Assembly (NCBI GenBank): GCA_002914805.1
Contig: JXTB01000145.1
Span: forward strand, 88,928-152,927
Reading direction: 5' to 3'
Source of the DNA: Parasponia andersonii
Taxonomy: Eukaryota > Streptophyta > Magnoliopsida > Rosales > Cannabaceae
DNA length: 64,000 nucleotides
The number at the start of each line of letters is the position of its first letter. Within the stretch, counting starts at the first letter, position 1. Below are positions 10,456 through 24,400 of the stretch, piece after piece. The position numbers and the translations under genes are program-made. The notes under the pieces are model-generated. The model searched no databases and was not told the origin of the DNA. It saw only the letters and a program-made list of their open reading frames with translations.

Positions 10456-12447
10456 TTTTTTTTTTTTTTTGAAAATTATCTTGTAAACAAAAATGTAAAT
10501 TGTGCTAGTTATATCTTATATTATGCTTTCTTACTGACGTGGTTAGAGAATGCCAGCACCTTGTGTGCAGTCACACGATGGATATACTTGATGAATATGC
10601 TTTTTCTACTATGCTTGCGGTTTGTTTGTACTTTTTTTTTTTAACTATTTGGTTAGTTAAATATGCTTCTGAATTTTGATAGATAACTAGGCTTGGAATG
10701 GGAGAAGTATTTTTTTTGATTAGCATCTCTTGTCTGTGGTCTCGTGTCTTTTTTAGGTTAACTATTGAGATAAGCTTAAGCTTGTCTCCTTTATTGTCGA
10801 TGTCTTTGTTTTCATCTTTCTGGTGTTTTGCTTTCCAACCCGTCATGTATACTGTTATATTTGTTGAATTTTTTTTTCCTGACTGGTGACTAATTGTATT
10901 TTTACTTTGGCGTCCTGGTTCTAGTCCGTTAGCATCAATGAGTTCCTAAAGCCTGTTGAGGGAGAAAGGTACTACAGTCCAGGTGGTCGAGGCAGGGGCC
11001 GTGGTCGTGGTTCGAGAGGAGGGTTCAGTGGCAGCTATCAGAGCAACGTGTCTGCCCCATCCATTCAAGATCCTGGGCACTTCCCAACCTTAGGTGGAAA
11101 GTGAGGATCTTAAGAACCCCAATTTACATGAATGCTATCAATTTAGATTTTTGGGTTCTTTTCTATGATCTGAAGCAGGAAATCGACTGGAATAATTGGG
11201 ATTTTCCTCATTAATAGCTTTTCTTGTCTTTCCTTTTTTTCCTACTTTAGATGTAAATTTCAGGCGATTCCTATGTTCCCCATTAGTTTTCTTTTCTTTT
11301 GTTCTGCAAGGTTTTTACTCGTCGTGGGACTTGGGGGCATATGAAAGGGGATTTCTTTATGGCTAAAAGCTCAATATTGACCAGTTTTGTTTTGGAATAG
11401 ATGTTTGTCATTTTCGGTTTTACCTGATAAATGGAGGGAAATCGTTTGTCTTTTTTACTTTTGAACTAATTTGAAATGTTCGGACTCGTCCCTATAAAAT
11501 TTGGAATACAAAGTATAACCTGATAACAACGAATTTGGATTCTTGCTTGAAAACACCGGAGTGGGGATTCCTCAGCCTTTGGTTTTAATTTGAATCTTAT
11601 TCTTTAAGAGGGTTTATTCCTGCTATATGAATCGAGAATGGCCGACACGTCTTAGGTGTTTGCTATCGTCAAAACACGGGTTATTTCAGTGGTATGTTGT
11701 GGCTCAGAAATTGCAAGTACTAGGATAGAAATTACAAGTGATTATCAGACTAGCAGAAATTGGAAGAAACTTCATATTTACAACTTATATAGTTCGAGAC
11801 TTAAAGAGTATATTCCTAATCTCAGCTAGTATGGCTTCTATTCAAACCAAGTGTTATTAGTATTTCTGCTTGATTCGTTCATAATTTATGTCGATGAATA
11901 AATGGTTTATTTGTCACGACATTTGTTTTTTTTTTCCTTTACGAAGAGTCACCGTTGATAACGTTTTTCGTCCGCATACTGTGTGGCCACCTTAATACCA
12001 GGTTCATTCCAAGGTTTGATAATTGGGCTCCTGTCATGCGCCTGCCTTTCTAAGGCCAAAAATATATTACGAACCCCTTTACCTCCCCCTTTTTGACACC
12101 TCTAACCTTTGCGAAACCATTGTTGTTCTTCTCTATATTGGATGCCTTTGTTCTTCTTATTCTCTTTATTGGTTGCCTTTCGAGGATTGATAGGAGGAGG
12201 CTAATTTGAATTTCCTTCTTGATTTCTTTGCTTTGGCTTTCCACTTGTATTCCTCTTTTCGTGTTTCTTCGAAGAAACTTAGTATACTGTTTGGTCAACA
12301 AGACAATCGTCTCTTCATCTAGAATTTCAAGATCCTCGGTTGGAAATTGACCAATGGGTGGTCTGCTTGTTGACCTGCATTTACAAAACAGATCCATTGC
12401 AGCACCTAAATACACACAAATACAAAAGGGGGGAAAAAAAAAAGAAA
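10456..12447. repeat. Large direct repeat, copy 2
   Basis: Second copy of the 1,992-bp stretch at 8101-10092. On its right side it runs on into the LTR-like fossil whose gag remnant it contains, so its right flank looks natural. Copy 1 has the natural left flank (RGG exons 1-6). Confidence 0.93.
10925..11104 (+). pseudogene. Duplicate of RGG gene exon 7
   Basis: Identical to exon 7 at 8570-8749, including the preceding acceptor and the TGA. Its intron lacks the upstream exons, so it is an isolated exon. If the duplication is real, exon 6 could in principle splice to either copy and give the same protein with a different 3' UTR; if it is an assembly artefact the exon does not exist. Confidence 0.85.
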
Positions 12448-13278
12448 GAGGCACCTGACCAGGAACTAGATATAACACAATTCCAAGAAGATAACAAACG
12501 AGTAATCAACCAAAAAAAAAAAAAAAAATCAAAGATCTAGCTAAAATAGATTATCAACTCCCGCTTTAATACCAATTATAAGTTTCAAGGAATCCCAATT
12601 TGATTAATTACAAGCGATAAACATCCACTAAACTAATTAATGCAAGAAAACCAAAATTTGCAAAAAGTAAAATCATGAAAGAGCAAAGAAAAATCACACA
12701 AGGATTTTTACATGGTTCAGCTGACTTCTCTTAACCTACATCCATGGGACCCAAGTCCAGCACAACAACAACTCTACTATATCAAACAAATGTCATTTTA
12801 CACAACAATGCACTTTTACACAAAGTGAGAAACTCCCTTTCTACTTTCAACGTTGCCACGAGTTAATCCTCCTAGAGTGATGAGGATTTGAAGTTGCCAA
12901 GTCTTCCTCTCGATTCTAAACACGTCAGGCTCCCCCCCCTCTAACTTAGATAGGCTGCCCGAACTTCTTTTGAGCACAAGCAAGACAAGAGAATCTCTTT
13001 CTTGACCGAAACTTGAATCCCTCGAGCTATTGCAAATGAAACAAATAAAATAATAAATAAATGGAGAAGGTCTCAGTTCTCTCATAAAGTCTTTAGCTCA
13101 CAGCTGATCTGGAATTTCGTTTATAAAGATATAAAGAAGAAGAGCCCAATACAAAATTATATAAAGTAAGAGGGGGAAAAAAGGATTTTTCTCTTAATTG
13201 TACAAGATGATAAAAACGGTTATTAATAAATTTTCATTACATGAGTGCACACACCAATTTCAGCGGTGTGCACTCTCA
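12050..13278 (-). mobile_element. Decayed LTR retrotransposon piece: probable LTR, primer-binding-like site and gag remnant
   Basis: Read on the minus strand, a stretch from about 13278 to 12575 has LTR-like character. It starts with a hairpin (13243-13275, GAGTGCACAC pairing with GTGTGCACTC) and contains the ATCCATGGGACC-type block often seen in plant LTR elements. It is followed by a sequence resembling the methionine tRNA primer-binding site at 12563-12573, a leader, and then the gag-like remnant down to about 12050. Most of the element is missing. Family is unresolved (LTR order). It is old and broken. Confidence 0.4.
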
Positions 13279-14067
13279 TCAATCATACAAATATCTAAGA
13301 GCTAAAAGATGGCAGCAAACAATAGTCCTTCAAAGTGAACACTCGTTAGAACACTGTGCACAGAGTTTGCCAAAATAACTTCCATTCATAATGATAAACC
13401 TATTCATTATTTAATGTGGAACTTTAAAGTTTGGAAATTCTTCTCCCCAAATTAAAGAGAAAAAATGTACATAGATTATATATTTTTTGAAAGAATATAA
13501 AACACTTTTAATTATGAATATATCGATTTATTAATTTGCTATAAATTAATCCTGGTCGATATTTAATAATATATATATATATATCAGAATATTGAGGTGT
13601 AAAGTTGAAATGCCTCGTTTCATTGAGAAAAAATAAACATCAGGTTTAGAAATTTTATTTTCCTTTTTACTGTTAGACTGCTGTACATTTACTATACAGA
13701 AGAATATGATATTATTATATGAGAAGGATGTGAAAACTGTCATAAATGTTTGGCGGTCGAAGGAAAGCCTGGAGCCAGGTGCAACTCATGTTGTTTCCAA
13801 TTTTCATGACGTAAATGTGTATTGTACTACTGTATATACTTGCAACTTATTATATATATTTACGCATATATTTATTTGTCTCGAGATAATATATATATAT
13901 ATATAATATAGATTCAAAGCATACATATCAAAACCTAAACTTTAGCTTGTCGTTTCTTGCCCATGGTGTAGCTACGTACGAACTGTTCTTCATTTTAAAA
14001 AACCTCGTAAAAGACCAAAATTCTCGCTTTTGTTCCACTAACAATTTATTTTGTTTCTTTTCTCAGC

Positions 14068-14171
14068 ACAAAGGAAAGAAGAAACAATGTTCTGTATTGA
14101 GTTATGAGCCATTGAAATATGGGATTCAGAATCAGAGACCAAGTCCAAAACCATATTGGTTGAATCAGCTG
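14068..14171 (+). other. Candidate orphan exon, function unknown
   Basis: An AG acceptor (TTTCTCAG) is followed by an open stretch ending at a strong donor (CAGCTG/GTACGT). The open frame reads QCSVLSYEPLKYGIQNQRPS and then PKPYWLNQL, less AT-biased than the surrounding DNA. A second possible coding piece lies upstream at 13706-13790 (VWRSKESLEPG). I do not recognise the protein. It could be a pseudogene remnant, a non-coding RNA exon, or chance. Confidence 0.22.
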
Positions 14172-15011
14172 GTACGTAAATGATAATTTGTCTTGCCTCA
14201 GTTCTGTATATATACTATATACGTATATATGTACACACATATAATAGCTGTCAAACTCCAAACATTGAATTTTCAGTATCTAACAAAACCAGCCGCAGCT
14301 GCCATTTGGGAATAAAATTAAAATCTTGGCTAGCTAGCTAGCTAGTTGCACGCACACGACTGTTTCCATCCCTTATTCATTAAGAAAACGACAACACATT
14401 AACAAATATTTTTCTGTAAATACCAGTTATTTATTTAATGGTCCAGTTATTTATTAAAAGGTTTTTTTTTAATTTACGTATAAATATTGTTTTAACTGGC
14501 TAATTAGTTTTATTAACTAATTCACCGATGATAATCTAACAGTTATAATAAAATATATAAAAAAATGTATATTATTAATTTAATTTTTTTATAATAAAAA
14601 AAATATATAATAAATTTTCATTAATCAAAATGATAATTACGTATAAAAAAAATATAATTACTAAATTAGTGCTCTTATTTCATATTATATATATATATAT
14701 ATATACACGTGACCTAAGCAATAAAGTTGTTTCCGTGACTTTAATAACGAAGAAACCAGTTAAGAGCCCACGCACTCATTCTAGCATTTGATTTCACGAA
14801 TTTATGGACAAAGTATCTGTTGGCAACGCTCACATCAAGTTGCCCCATTGGGCTTATTATTTATTTATTTTAATCATATCAATAAATATAAGTACATGCA
14901 TGTATATATATAATATAGCACTTTAAGAAGAAAAGTCCCATATGAAACGTACCCTCTTTCCATGTTAAATAGAAAATGACCTTTTACTCTCATTTAGAGA
15001 TCTTATATAAC

Positions 15012-15013
<2 letters not shown>

Positions 15014-15047
<34 letters not shown>

Positions 15048-15061
15048 TGTATATATATATA
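15014..15061. repeat. (TA)n microsatellite
   Basis: Two TA-dinucleotide tracts separated by a GAGAGTG interruption. Confidence 0.9.
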
Positions 15062-18012
15062 TCTATGTATATATTGTAGAAACTTATAGAAAGAAACTTT
15101 TAGGGGTATTTGAAGAAGAAGAAGAATGTTTAGATGCTCTCATATTATCATCCAAAGCCATCTACTGTACGTCCTACTTCTGTGTTTCAATTGAGAATGA
15201 TTCAGATTTAAACCTCTATTGAATATTGTAGAAAGGTTGATTAGCAAAACAAACTGGTTTGGAGTAACCAGGTACGTACATACAAATATGTTCCAACATA
15301 ACAATTAGAAAGATTTCACGTACTAATTCTTTATACTACCTATACTCTCATATGATGTATATATCGGACCGTTTTCTTTTTAAATGTTTGTCGTTGCATG
15401 CCTCTTGGGTTCAATCTATTTCAGTTATTTCAATAGTTGACACATCATACTTTTCTTTTTATTTATAAAATCTTTATGTTACTTGGGTCGCTAACATGAG
15501 ATCATGCTAGTTCAATTAAGTGTCAATTTAGTTGGTATGCTTTTAATTTGCTATATTCATTCGTATGGTAAGGCTTTATTTTCTCTAAAGAAAGAGGAGA
15601 GATTTGTGCATATATCAACAAGCGAAGAAAGAACTTTGTATTAGATAATTTATCATAGGATTTGATCATATGTACTAGTGAGTAATAATATTAATATAGT
15701 TAATTTATTGCTAGTTTCTTGGTTCTATAAGTTTTTCCAACGTTTTGTTTCCCAAATTAATTTCTGTCTTGAGTCTACTAATCGAAATATATTTCGAAAG
15801 TGTCAATTTGTTCATATATAAAATTAGAATTGGAGCCAAGAAGAATATATGTGTATGTGTGTGGTGTTGATCATAGCTAGAGGGTTTGTTTAATAAAGAT
15901 TTAAGTAATATATTTTTAGCAAGCATCCCTCCTGTATTGGAGGAGTGTTTTATTAACTATACCTATAGCCAAGCATATTTTCTAATTTGATAGTACGTTT
16001 GGACACAACGTTTACAGTTATTTTATTTATTCCAATGAATTCGTGGGTTTCTTTTCTATTTTTCTAAATTTTCGAATGAGTTTATTGATTTCCACTTTGT
16101 TTTTATCCTAAATTTACGAAATATTGCTCTCAATTCTCATTCAATTCTATTTTTGAACAGTTATATATCAAATTCAAATCAAATACTCCGTAAAATAATA
16201 GTAAAGTAACAAACATTTTTTTTTTTTAATTCCTTTCATCTATTTTCGCCTTTCTCCGACTTTTTTTTCCCCCCTAAGATCCAAACATTTATCCAGATTA
16301 TTATTATTATTTATTTTATTAAGGTTAATCAAGAAAAGAAATTAGATAATAATTAGGAGTAAAATTTCAATTTATTTGCCTTTTGGTTGTTAATTTGATC
16401 ATTGGTTTTAGATTATTCGTCAAGAGGAATTGAACTCCAACCGTACGTATGATCATTGAATGCAATTTACTCAGTTGATTCGTTGTAGAGATAGCAAAAA
16501 TCTCCATGAGGACGGGTCATAAAGGACTACGAATGGGACACATTATTTATGGGACTCCGAGATAAAAGACTCTTGCAATTTTTTAAACCGTCTCGATCTG
16601 TCTTCCCTAGTATAATGATATTAACAACCTATATTTTCATTTAACATAAAAGTAACTTTTTAATTGGGTTAATAAGTGCTTTTGGTAGACTTTTTAGTTT
16701 TCCATGTAACATATATTGGGGCTCTTTGTTACTATCGATTATTGTCATTTATTTGGCCCTTTTTCCCGCTAAATATTTAGCTTTATTAAAGTCCAATTTA
16801 TTAGAGTGTTCTAAGTATTAATTTATTATTATGCATTTGGAAAAAGGGATTAGAAGTTTAGAACCTAGAAACGTCCACGTTAAAAAGATGGTGGCATCTC
16901 ACACTATAGGTTCGCAATTAATCACGTTAAAATAAAATTCTAATAACTATTGCATTACAAATAATTGGCGTGTCTTATAAAGTATATATAGCTTTTAAGA
17001 ATGCAATTACTCCAAATTTTATGTGGCATTTATAATTTGGTAGTCACCCTTTTACACACTCCAATTAGAGAAAGGGAAGTTCTAAATTCATCTATTCTTC
17101 AACTTTGTATATTTATTTCTTTTTACATCACAAAAGAATATATTAAAATTTACCTATTTTCTAATATTAAAATTTACTTAGTTTTTTTATATACATTTCT
17201 CACATTCCAAAAATACTTTTCATTTCCAAAAATACATTTTCATTCGTACATTCAATCTTTCACTTTTAAAATATTAAATACCTCCTCTCTCTTCCTAAAA
17301 AAAAAAAAAACCCTCCTCTCTCCCCTTAATATATCGGTATAACTCACCATACGTTCTAATCCAACACCGCCATATGAGTTTCTATTTTCTTCCTATATAT
17401 ACAACTATGTGATATTGTCTTACCTAAAAAATATACATATGTAATATCATGCTCGGTCAAATAATAATATTCTTAGGCAAATTGGTCATTATCTAATATA
17501 CTTGAGTATATATATACTTAAATATACAATGACAATAATTCAAGCGAAAAAATTATAATAAATATTCAAGGAAATAATATCTAAGAATAAAACTAAAAAA
17601 CAAGTGTAAGCTGCCTATCATTGATTCTGAAGTTCAGTTGGTAAAACTTAATTTTGATTATCACGTATTCACACACAGTGATTTACTTGGATGAGGAGGA
17701 CGGTTTACCTATCTATCATGTTGTCTCCTTTTTTGGATTGTGATAAGCACAATGAATATAAAATTTCATCATTTGTCTTGATATCAAGACATGCAATAAT
17801 TTATGCCGAGTATAAGAATGAGTTACTGTGCATTTTACGAATTTGATTTTGAAATTATGTGTGCTATTTCCAAACTCTCCTTTGCATCTTCTAATTTTTA
17901 TTCGGAGTGTTGTTGCTCCATTGGTAATTTTTGTGGGCGATTTGAAAGAAGGTAACTTCCTTCTCAGATTTAAGGAATTTGCTAGTTTTTGATTCTCTTC
18001 GTTTCTTTTTTG

Positions 18013-18110
18013 AGGTATTGCTTGATAATTTTTATGACATAATAATAGTGAGTTCATCCTTTTTAAGGTATTGCTTGATAATTTTTATGACATAATAATA
18101 GTGAGTTCAT
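18013..18110. repeat. Short tandem duplication, about 45 bp x 2
   Basis: AGGTATTGCTTGATAATTTT and its continuation to AGTGAGTTCAT occur at 18013-18058 and again at 18066-18110 (period 53). Non-coding. Confidence 0.9.
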
Positions 18111-18387
18111 TTAACTATTATAATGTCCTTTTTGGTATTATAGACAAAATTATGATTAAAATAAAATTATAATTATGAATATACAAAGTCCAAATAGCGA
18201 TGATTTTACAACTTCCCTTAGAAAAGACCAAATAAAAGAATCACATTTTACTACGAAATTTATGTAACATATTTTAGTCACATATCTCGTCGCACTAGTA
18301 TCTTTCACTGTTAGTATAATAATAACTGAATAAAGCTGTTGACCAGTTCACAAGAGAAGCATATTGGTGAATATATCATAGTGATAT

Positions 18388-20906
18388 TGTAAAATCCTAA
18401 ATTTTATAAGGGTAAAAATGTAATTTTTGATCAAATAGCAAATTTTGAATTTTTGGGTATTTAATAAATTAAATTTGAAATGAATGTGGACACATTTAAG
18501 TCTAAGTGCATTGGGGTAAAAGCGAAAAAAAATATAAACTGAGGATAAAAATAAAAATAAGATAGGATATAAATAAAAGAATCTTTTAGAATTTGTGGCC
18601 AAAGTGGAATTTCAAAAGATTTTTGGTTAAACCAGATAACGACATGTGTCTCACTTTCTACAGTTTTCAAAAATTATATTTAAATCTCCAGAAAATCTCT
18701 CATTCTTTTCTGAGGTCGTTCTGTCATTTTTGAAAATTCTCCATCACTGCACTGTTCACGCGCAAGCAATCTAGCCACTGAATAGCCCAACGTGCCACCC
18801 CGTGTCCTTGTCTGGCCTCCGACGATTCAACGCCCACAACCGTCGCCCTATTTCGCCATCAACAGCTCGTAATTCGGCCACCCTTAACCGTCGTCTACCC
18901 ACCAGAAAATCGCCCACTATTTCTCCGTCCGGCGTCCGATCAGCTCAACTCTAGTGTCGTTCAACTCGTTTCGACGTCACTTTCATTTCCGACCACCCAC
19001 GACTTCTAACTCGGCTCCATTGAGAAGTTGGTTACTGTAATATTTTTATAATATTAAATTTTTGTGGTATTTTTCTAATTATTTCGGAAATGAGTTATTT
19101 ATCTAGTGAAAATTATATCATGCAAAAGAGGAGATTTTGAAGTGTTAAAATGGTAACCAGAAGATTGTTAATTATTGAATTAAAAAATAGTATTTTTCTA
19201 ATTATTTTCAAAATGTGGCGTTTTTATATTTTTTAGATTTTTGAGCCAATTTAATGCTCGGGACCTTGAAACTGAGTTCTGACTTTGAATTTGGACTTAG
19301 TGGGGTCGGGATGTGAATTTTGGTATAGCATATCATTATTTTCTGTAGTGGCATAAAAATCGAGAAAATATCTCGTGAATTGCATCGTTTTGCGTGCCAC
19401 AGGCCGTTCTGCACTGGAACCCTTTTTCCACAAAATTTAGGTTTAACCCAATATTTTTGGGTATTTTGAATTCATTGGTAACCTCCGTTTCTCAATCTGA
19501 GGCTCCGTTTAAAAATTCAATTTTTTAATTAAATATATTGGAATCTAGAAACGACCATCTAAACAACCAGTTGATCAGAAAATGACTTTTTTAGCATCGT
19601 CAACTCAGCATAATTACTATTTCGAAGTAAGGGATTCAATTTCCTTGTTTTCTATTATTTTTTATTAAAATCAAAATTTATTTTGAAAAATGAAATTTCA
19701 TGATTTTATTAAATTAAATTATTTAAATAATTATTTTAATGAACTGTGAACTTGTGAAACATTGTGGACTGTTCTGGATATTTTACGTATGATTTTGTAC
19801 AAATTTTAAACTTAGGATTTGGTTAAACCATAGGGACTGTACTTTTGGATTTTTAAGTCCAAAATGGATTTCTATTTAAAAATTAGAGTATGTCTTGAAT
19901 GTTAAACAACTACATGGTTATTTAAGACTCCACATATTGCACATTTCATATGATCATACATGAGAGTCACCTTAGGCATCACAGTGTTGTAGTAGGCGAA
20001 CTAGTACACCCGCATTCGGTGAGAGCCTGTAAACCTGCGCAGGGTTTATTTTTTTGACTATATCTACTTAGTAGATGTAGGTATTCGATGCCCCTCTGAC
20101 TCAATAGAATTAGACACATGGGTGTCTCTCTAGTTTCCAGAGATAGATGTCAGGCAGGGAGTACTCAATATATATAGTATAAGTTGCTCTAGTCGTGATG
20201 AGATAGTGAGAGCTCATGTGAGGTGTTGATTTATATGATGTACATTATACTTGTTTTATTATGATTTTCAATATGTTTGACCTTGATACCTGATTTAGTC
20301 TTTAGTATGACTTTCTGTAATAGTTTTTTACTTATATTTTGAACACTTAATATTTATAAAAATGTTTTCCAGTACTACTAACTATGCAAATGTTTTGATA
20401 ATTATACAAAGGCTTTCCCAAAAAGAGTAATTAGGTAGCCTACTAGGTATTTTATGCTCATCTCCCCTATTTTCTTCACAAGTAGTATCCAGTATAATAT
20501 TAACGACCAATAAGTAGATTAAGAAGCTATCTTTTACTTGTAGTTCTTGACGTGGTAATGCTAGGAGTGTGGATTTAAGACTTGTGTTTAAGTCTTGTTA
20601 AATAAATGGATTATACTACTTTGAATATGTCTGTAAACTATATATGTCATACTAGCTTGATGTTGAGGTGTGAATGGTGATGCTCGATTAACTATTTGAA
20701 TTTAGTTTTTCCTAAATTATTTAGTCTATGTTTATTGGTAGTTATGAACTGTGAGATAGGTTCACTGATTGGAATTCCAAATATTTTTATTTATCGTGTT
20801 GTTTTAAACATTCAAAATTCTTAAAAATTTTTCTTTATAAATTAAAGAATTTCAAATTTTAGTGAAACTCTCCTTCTGTCACTGTCCCGAAATTTAGGCC
20901 ATAACA
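18388..20906 (-). mobile_element. Solo-LTR-like element 1 of the TGTCACGACC family
   Basis: 2,519 bp bounded by TGTAAAATCC and CCATAACA, the reversed ends of the family. Flanks are GATAT and GATTT, a near 5-bp target duplication. It contains the family's GC-rich block (about 18750-19010) and the conserved TCGGTGAGAGCCTGTAAACC segment (about 20018). No gag-pol is present; it reads as a single LTR left after recombination, most probably of a Ty3/Gypsy-type element. Old and decayed. Confidence 0.75.
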
Positions 20907-21107
20907 GATTTATTAGTTTATTACAATTTACAACTAGAGTAAGTAGAAATGTCCCTTACAATTTTAACCTTGTTTTCATATTGGCTTGGTCTTGTTGAGC
21001 ACAAAACAATGTCGGAAGTTTTTTTTTTAAATAAAAAAAGCAGATAATCCGATGGCACGTCATTTCCTAGAACCACTCCTATTAAACTGGGCTCTCAAAA
21101 ACGAAAT

Positions 21108-21195
21108 GGGACCGAAGAGAAGGCCTTGAGGGAGACTAGCTCACATCAACGACACGGGACCGAAGAGAAGGCCTTGAGGTAGACTAGCTCACATC
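21108..21195. repeat. 40-bp tandem duplication
   Basis: GGGACCGAAGAGAAGGCCTT and its continuation to CTCACATC occur at 21108-21147 and 21156-21195 with one mismatch. Confidence 0.9.
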
Positions 21196-21252
21196 GCAAG
21201 TTTCCATCGCCAGCGTTTGATTAAAAATGTCTCCACCGCATTCTAGGAACTC

Positions 21253-21408
21253 GACACGTGTCTTAATAACAGCCATAATTTTCCCATAAATAAACTCTCC
21301 TGCCAGCTTAAACTGGACACTTGTCACGTTTTAAGAATTTATCGCCACGGGGTGTAGAAAACAGGAGGCGTTGTTCGGAAAATATAGAAGCCTCTTGTGT
21401 ACACGTGG
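21253..21408. promoter_or_regulatory. Pair of ABRE/G-box-like sites
   Basis: The palindrome GACACGTGTC (21253-21262) and ACACGTGG (21401-21408) are ACGT-core elements of the kind bound by bZIP and bHLH factors in ABA- and light-regulated plant promoters. A CATAAATAAAC box lies between them. No gene was recognised on either side, so this may be an orphan or decayed promoter. Confidence 0.3.
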
Positions 21409-24400
21409 ATACAATACTTGGGATATATGGCTGTAAGTTTGACCCTCCTATCGAATAAGGTACAAGTACTGATGAAACAGGCTTTACTTAAATAGGAAAA
21501 AAAAAAGGAGAGATTTTGGAGCAGGTACATAAGTAGTTGATTTTTTTTTAATGGAAAAAGAGAAGAAGGGACCGTCAGTGATTATCCTCCTTGAACATGA
21601 TAATAAGAGTTACAATCTCATTCGAGAATGTTTCTCAAGATTTTATCGACGGATCGTCATTATTAGACGATAAAGTGAATCATTTGAATCTCATCCGAAT
21701 AACTAACGAGAACGACATTTTGAGAATAGAGACCAAAACACTATATTAACAAGTGAATACTCTTATATTTAAAATTCCCGAAAAAGTTATCCGGTTCGAA
21801 TCCACGATAGCCTATAGGATAATCACGTTACTGCTATTGTACTGGTATATAACGAGATGATTTGGACATTATTTGATATGATGATATCATCCACGTAGAG
21901 AAGAGCGTACAATTTTAGTTAGATGCAGTATTGTTAGGGACATGACTCTCATTATAGGTCTTCTGAGATTATTTTTGAGGGCTAATTTCAGTTTTAGAAA
22001 TCGATTAAGAAAAGTACAAAAAAAAAAAAAAGAGAATTTGAGTAATAAAATAAGAATTGCATTAATAAAATTGAGTATGCAAATAATATTTTAGAACACA
22101 TGCACGTACCATCTATAATTTAACTAACACTAACAGTCTTACGTAGTACTTTAAAATAACATAAACGCTAACCGTCTTACATTTTAAATAACGTAGTTTC
22201 ATAAATTTAATTTATCAAAGTCACAGATTTCATAAATTTAATTTATCAAAGTCATAGATTTATTTTAATGATAACTGCTTCTTTTGCAACACAGCAATAC
22301 TAAATTAGTCCATAGTCCATAGATTTGTTGCATAATAATTACAAATTATAGATGCTCAAAGTGGTTAAAAAAATGATTAAATTCATTGGTTGCTAGCTTA
22401 GGACATACCGTGGTAACCACACATTTCGTAGTGTAAGAGTATCTCTAATGGAATATTATAACTCATGCTACTGTTATGTTTAACATATTTTTTAGTATTG
22501 TCTAAAAATTGTGTTTTTCACAACATGTCAAATTTAACATAATTTTAATTACATATTAAATGTTGAGTTAAATATAACCCAAAGAATAATATATGTCAAA
22601 ATTTAGCATATATAATAATTTATGATATTGCCATTATAACGTACGTTTAGATTTACAATATTACCATTAACATATATTTGAATATAGAATATTATCTTTA
22701 TAACATGGTTTTAATTTACAGCAGTATTATTATTTGGAAATCTAAAATATGTATATATTTTATAATATGGCCAAAGTTGAGACGTTCAAACTTTAATTTT
22801 TGTTTTTTTTTTTAATCTAATTTTTTTTTTCAATTTTATTTTTATAAATTAAAGCTCTCGTTACTTTACTACTCACATATTTCATAAAACAAAGAATATT
22901 ATTGACATACTTTACGAGTGCAATAGAATTGTTATAATTGATAACTAGATAAACAAATAAGAAGATTTCATAGTAGTAGTATAAATAAAAATAATTCCTA
23001 AATACAAAATAGCATTATTTTTAGTATGTATACTCACGGTAAAATCTAAAATATATATGTGTGCTAAATTTAAAATATGATGCTAAATTTGAATTATTTG
23101 AATTTCGCACGTCATTTTCTGGTCACCCGACTCCATGTATCTGAACAAGTCTCTTATATTTCAATGTTTTGTGCTAAAATTAAAAACAAAGACCATTTTG
23201 GATTGGGTATTACTATTCGATGTGATGTAATATTTCTTCTGCCAAGAAATATTCCTAGATGCAAATTAAAACTAATCGATTAAGATGGGTACTTTCTTAT
23301 TAAAAAAAAAAATTAAGATAGGTACCTTAAATTAAATTCTAGTCAGGTGTTAAATATATATTGTCCTTTTGTTCTCACTTTCCGGTGCAATTAATCAATA
23401 AATAATTCTCATACGGTTGGATTGAAAGGACTACTATACTTACGGTGCGATACGTAACATGTGAACACACCCACCCCTTTTTGGGAACACCTTAACTTCT
23501 TAGCAAGGGGATAGAAAGCGATAGTGGATTTGATCTAAAACGAAAATTATTTCAAAAGAAAGGAACAAAAAGAAACGCAGAGCTGTACGAAAGGTGCTGG
23601 ATATCAAAGCTTATAATACTGCTGGCCAGCTTTTTTTAATTAATTAAGCTCAGTGAGACGGTAAGTCTAATATTTTCATCATTTTACTTTCTTTTTTTTT
23701 TATTATGTTAATTGTAATTTGTTTTAGAAAGGAAGTTGTGTATGGGAAAAGTTCTAGTCTTGAATTGGAACCAAATTCTTGGCCAAGTATGGTTAATCAA
23801 TTATTAGATTTACTGTACACTTTGGAAGATTGATGATCAGTCAATTCTGTGTATAAAAATATATAATATATAAAATTTTTTTAATTTCATCGTTTTTCTT
23901 TTGGATGGTTGGATAGTTTGTTCGGATGGATGTGCAGTAATTTTTGCCAAAAATAACGGGTGAATTGTATGTGATGATCACGAAATCATTGTTAATATAT
24001 ATATATATATATATATAAATATATATAATTGATCACCTTTTGATTAACGGAAGAAAATTTAGAAGAGGATTTGAGTTATTACAGAAGAAAAATTCGCGTA
24101 TAAAATTGATGAGAAAAGTAATAGAATAAAAATTTGACAACTTTAATTCAAACACAAGAAGCCGAAAAAGGAGGAGAAAAAGAATAAAGAAAAATCTAAG
24201 TTCAACGGGGAAAAAGTTAAACACAACTAACCAGTTTAATATATTATTACACATATGTATTATTCTAATGACTCAAATTAAGTACAAACACCACTTTGCA
24301 TTTATTTATTTATATTTTCTGAGGAGACTTTGCATTTATATTCTGAAACAACATAAGGTATAGTTGTTCAAGGGATCTGTTTATCCACAACATCATATTG

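Larger units (their letters stand above)
13279..18387. other. Gene-poor intergenic stretch
   Basis: AT-rich DNA with several (TA)n runs (near 13571, 13888, 14685 and 15014-15061). Short open frames here show no recognisable family. One conserved-looking exon candidate is listed separately (14068-14171). A pyrimidine-rich patch occurs at 17215-17330. Confidence 0.6.

Noticed and set aside
17716-18057. 113-codon minus-strand open frame
   Set aside because: No recognisable motif, basic AT-driven composition, overlaps a short tandem duplication; probably chance.
22430-23070. Possible MITE starting GAGTATCTCTAATGG
   Set aside because: The motif recalls common plant MITE ends but no inverted partner was found.
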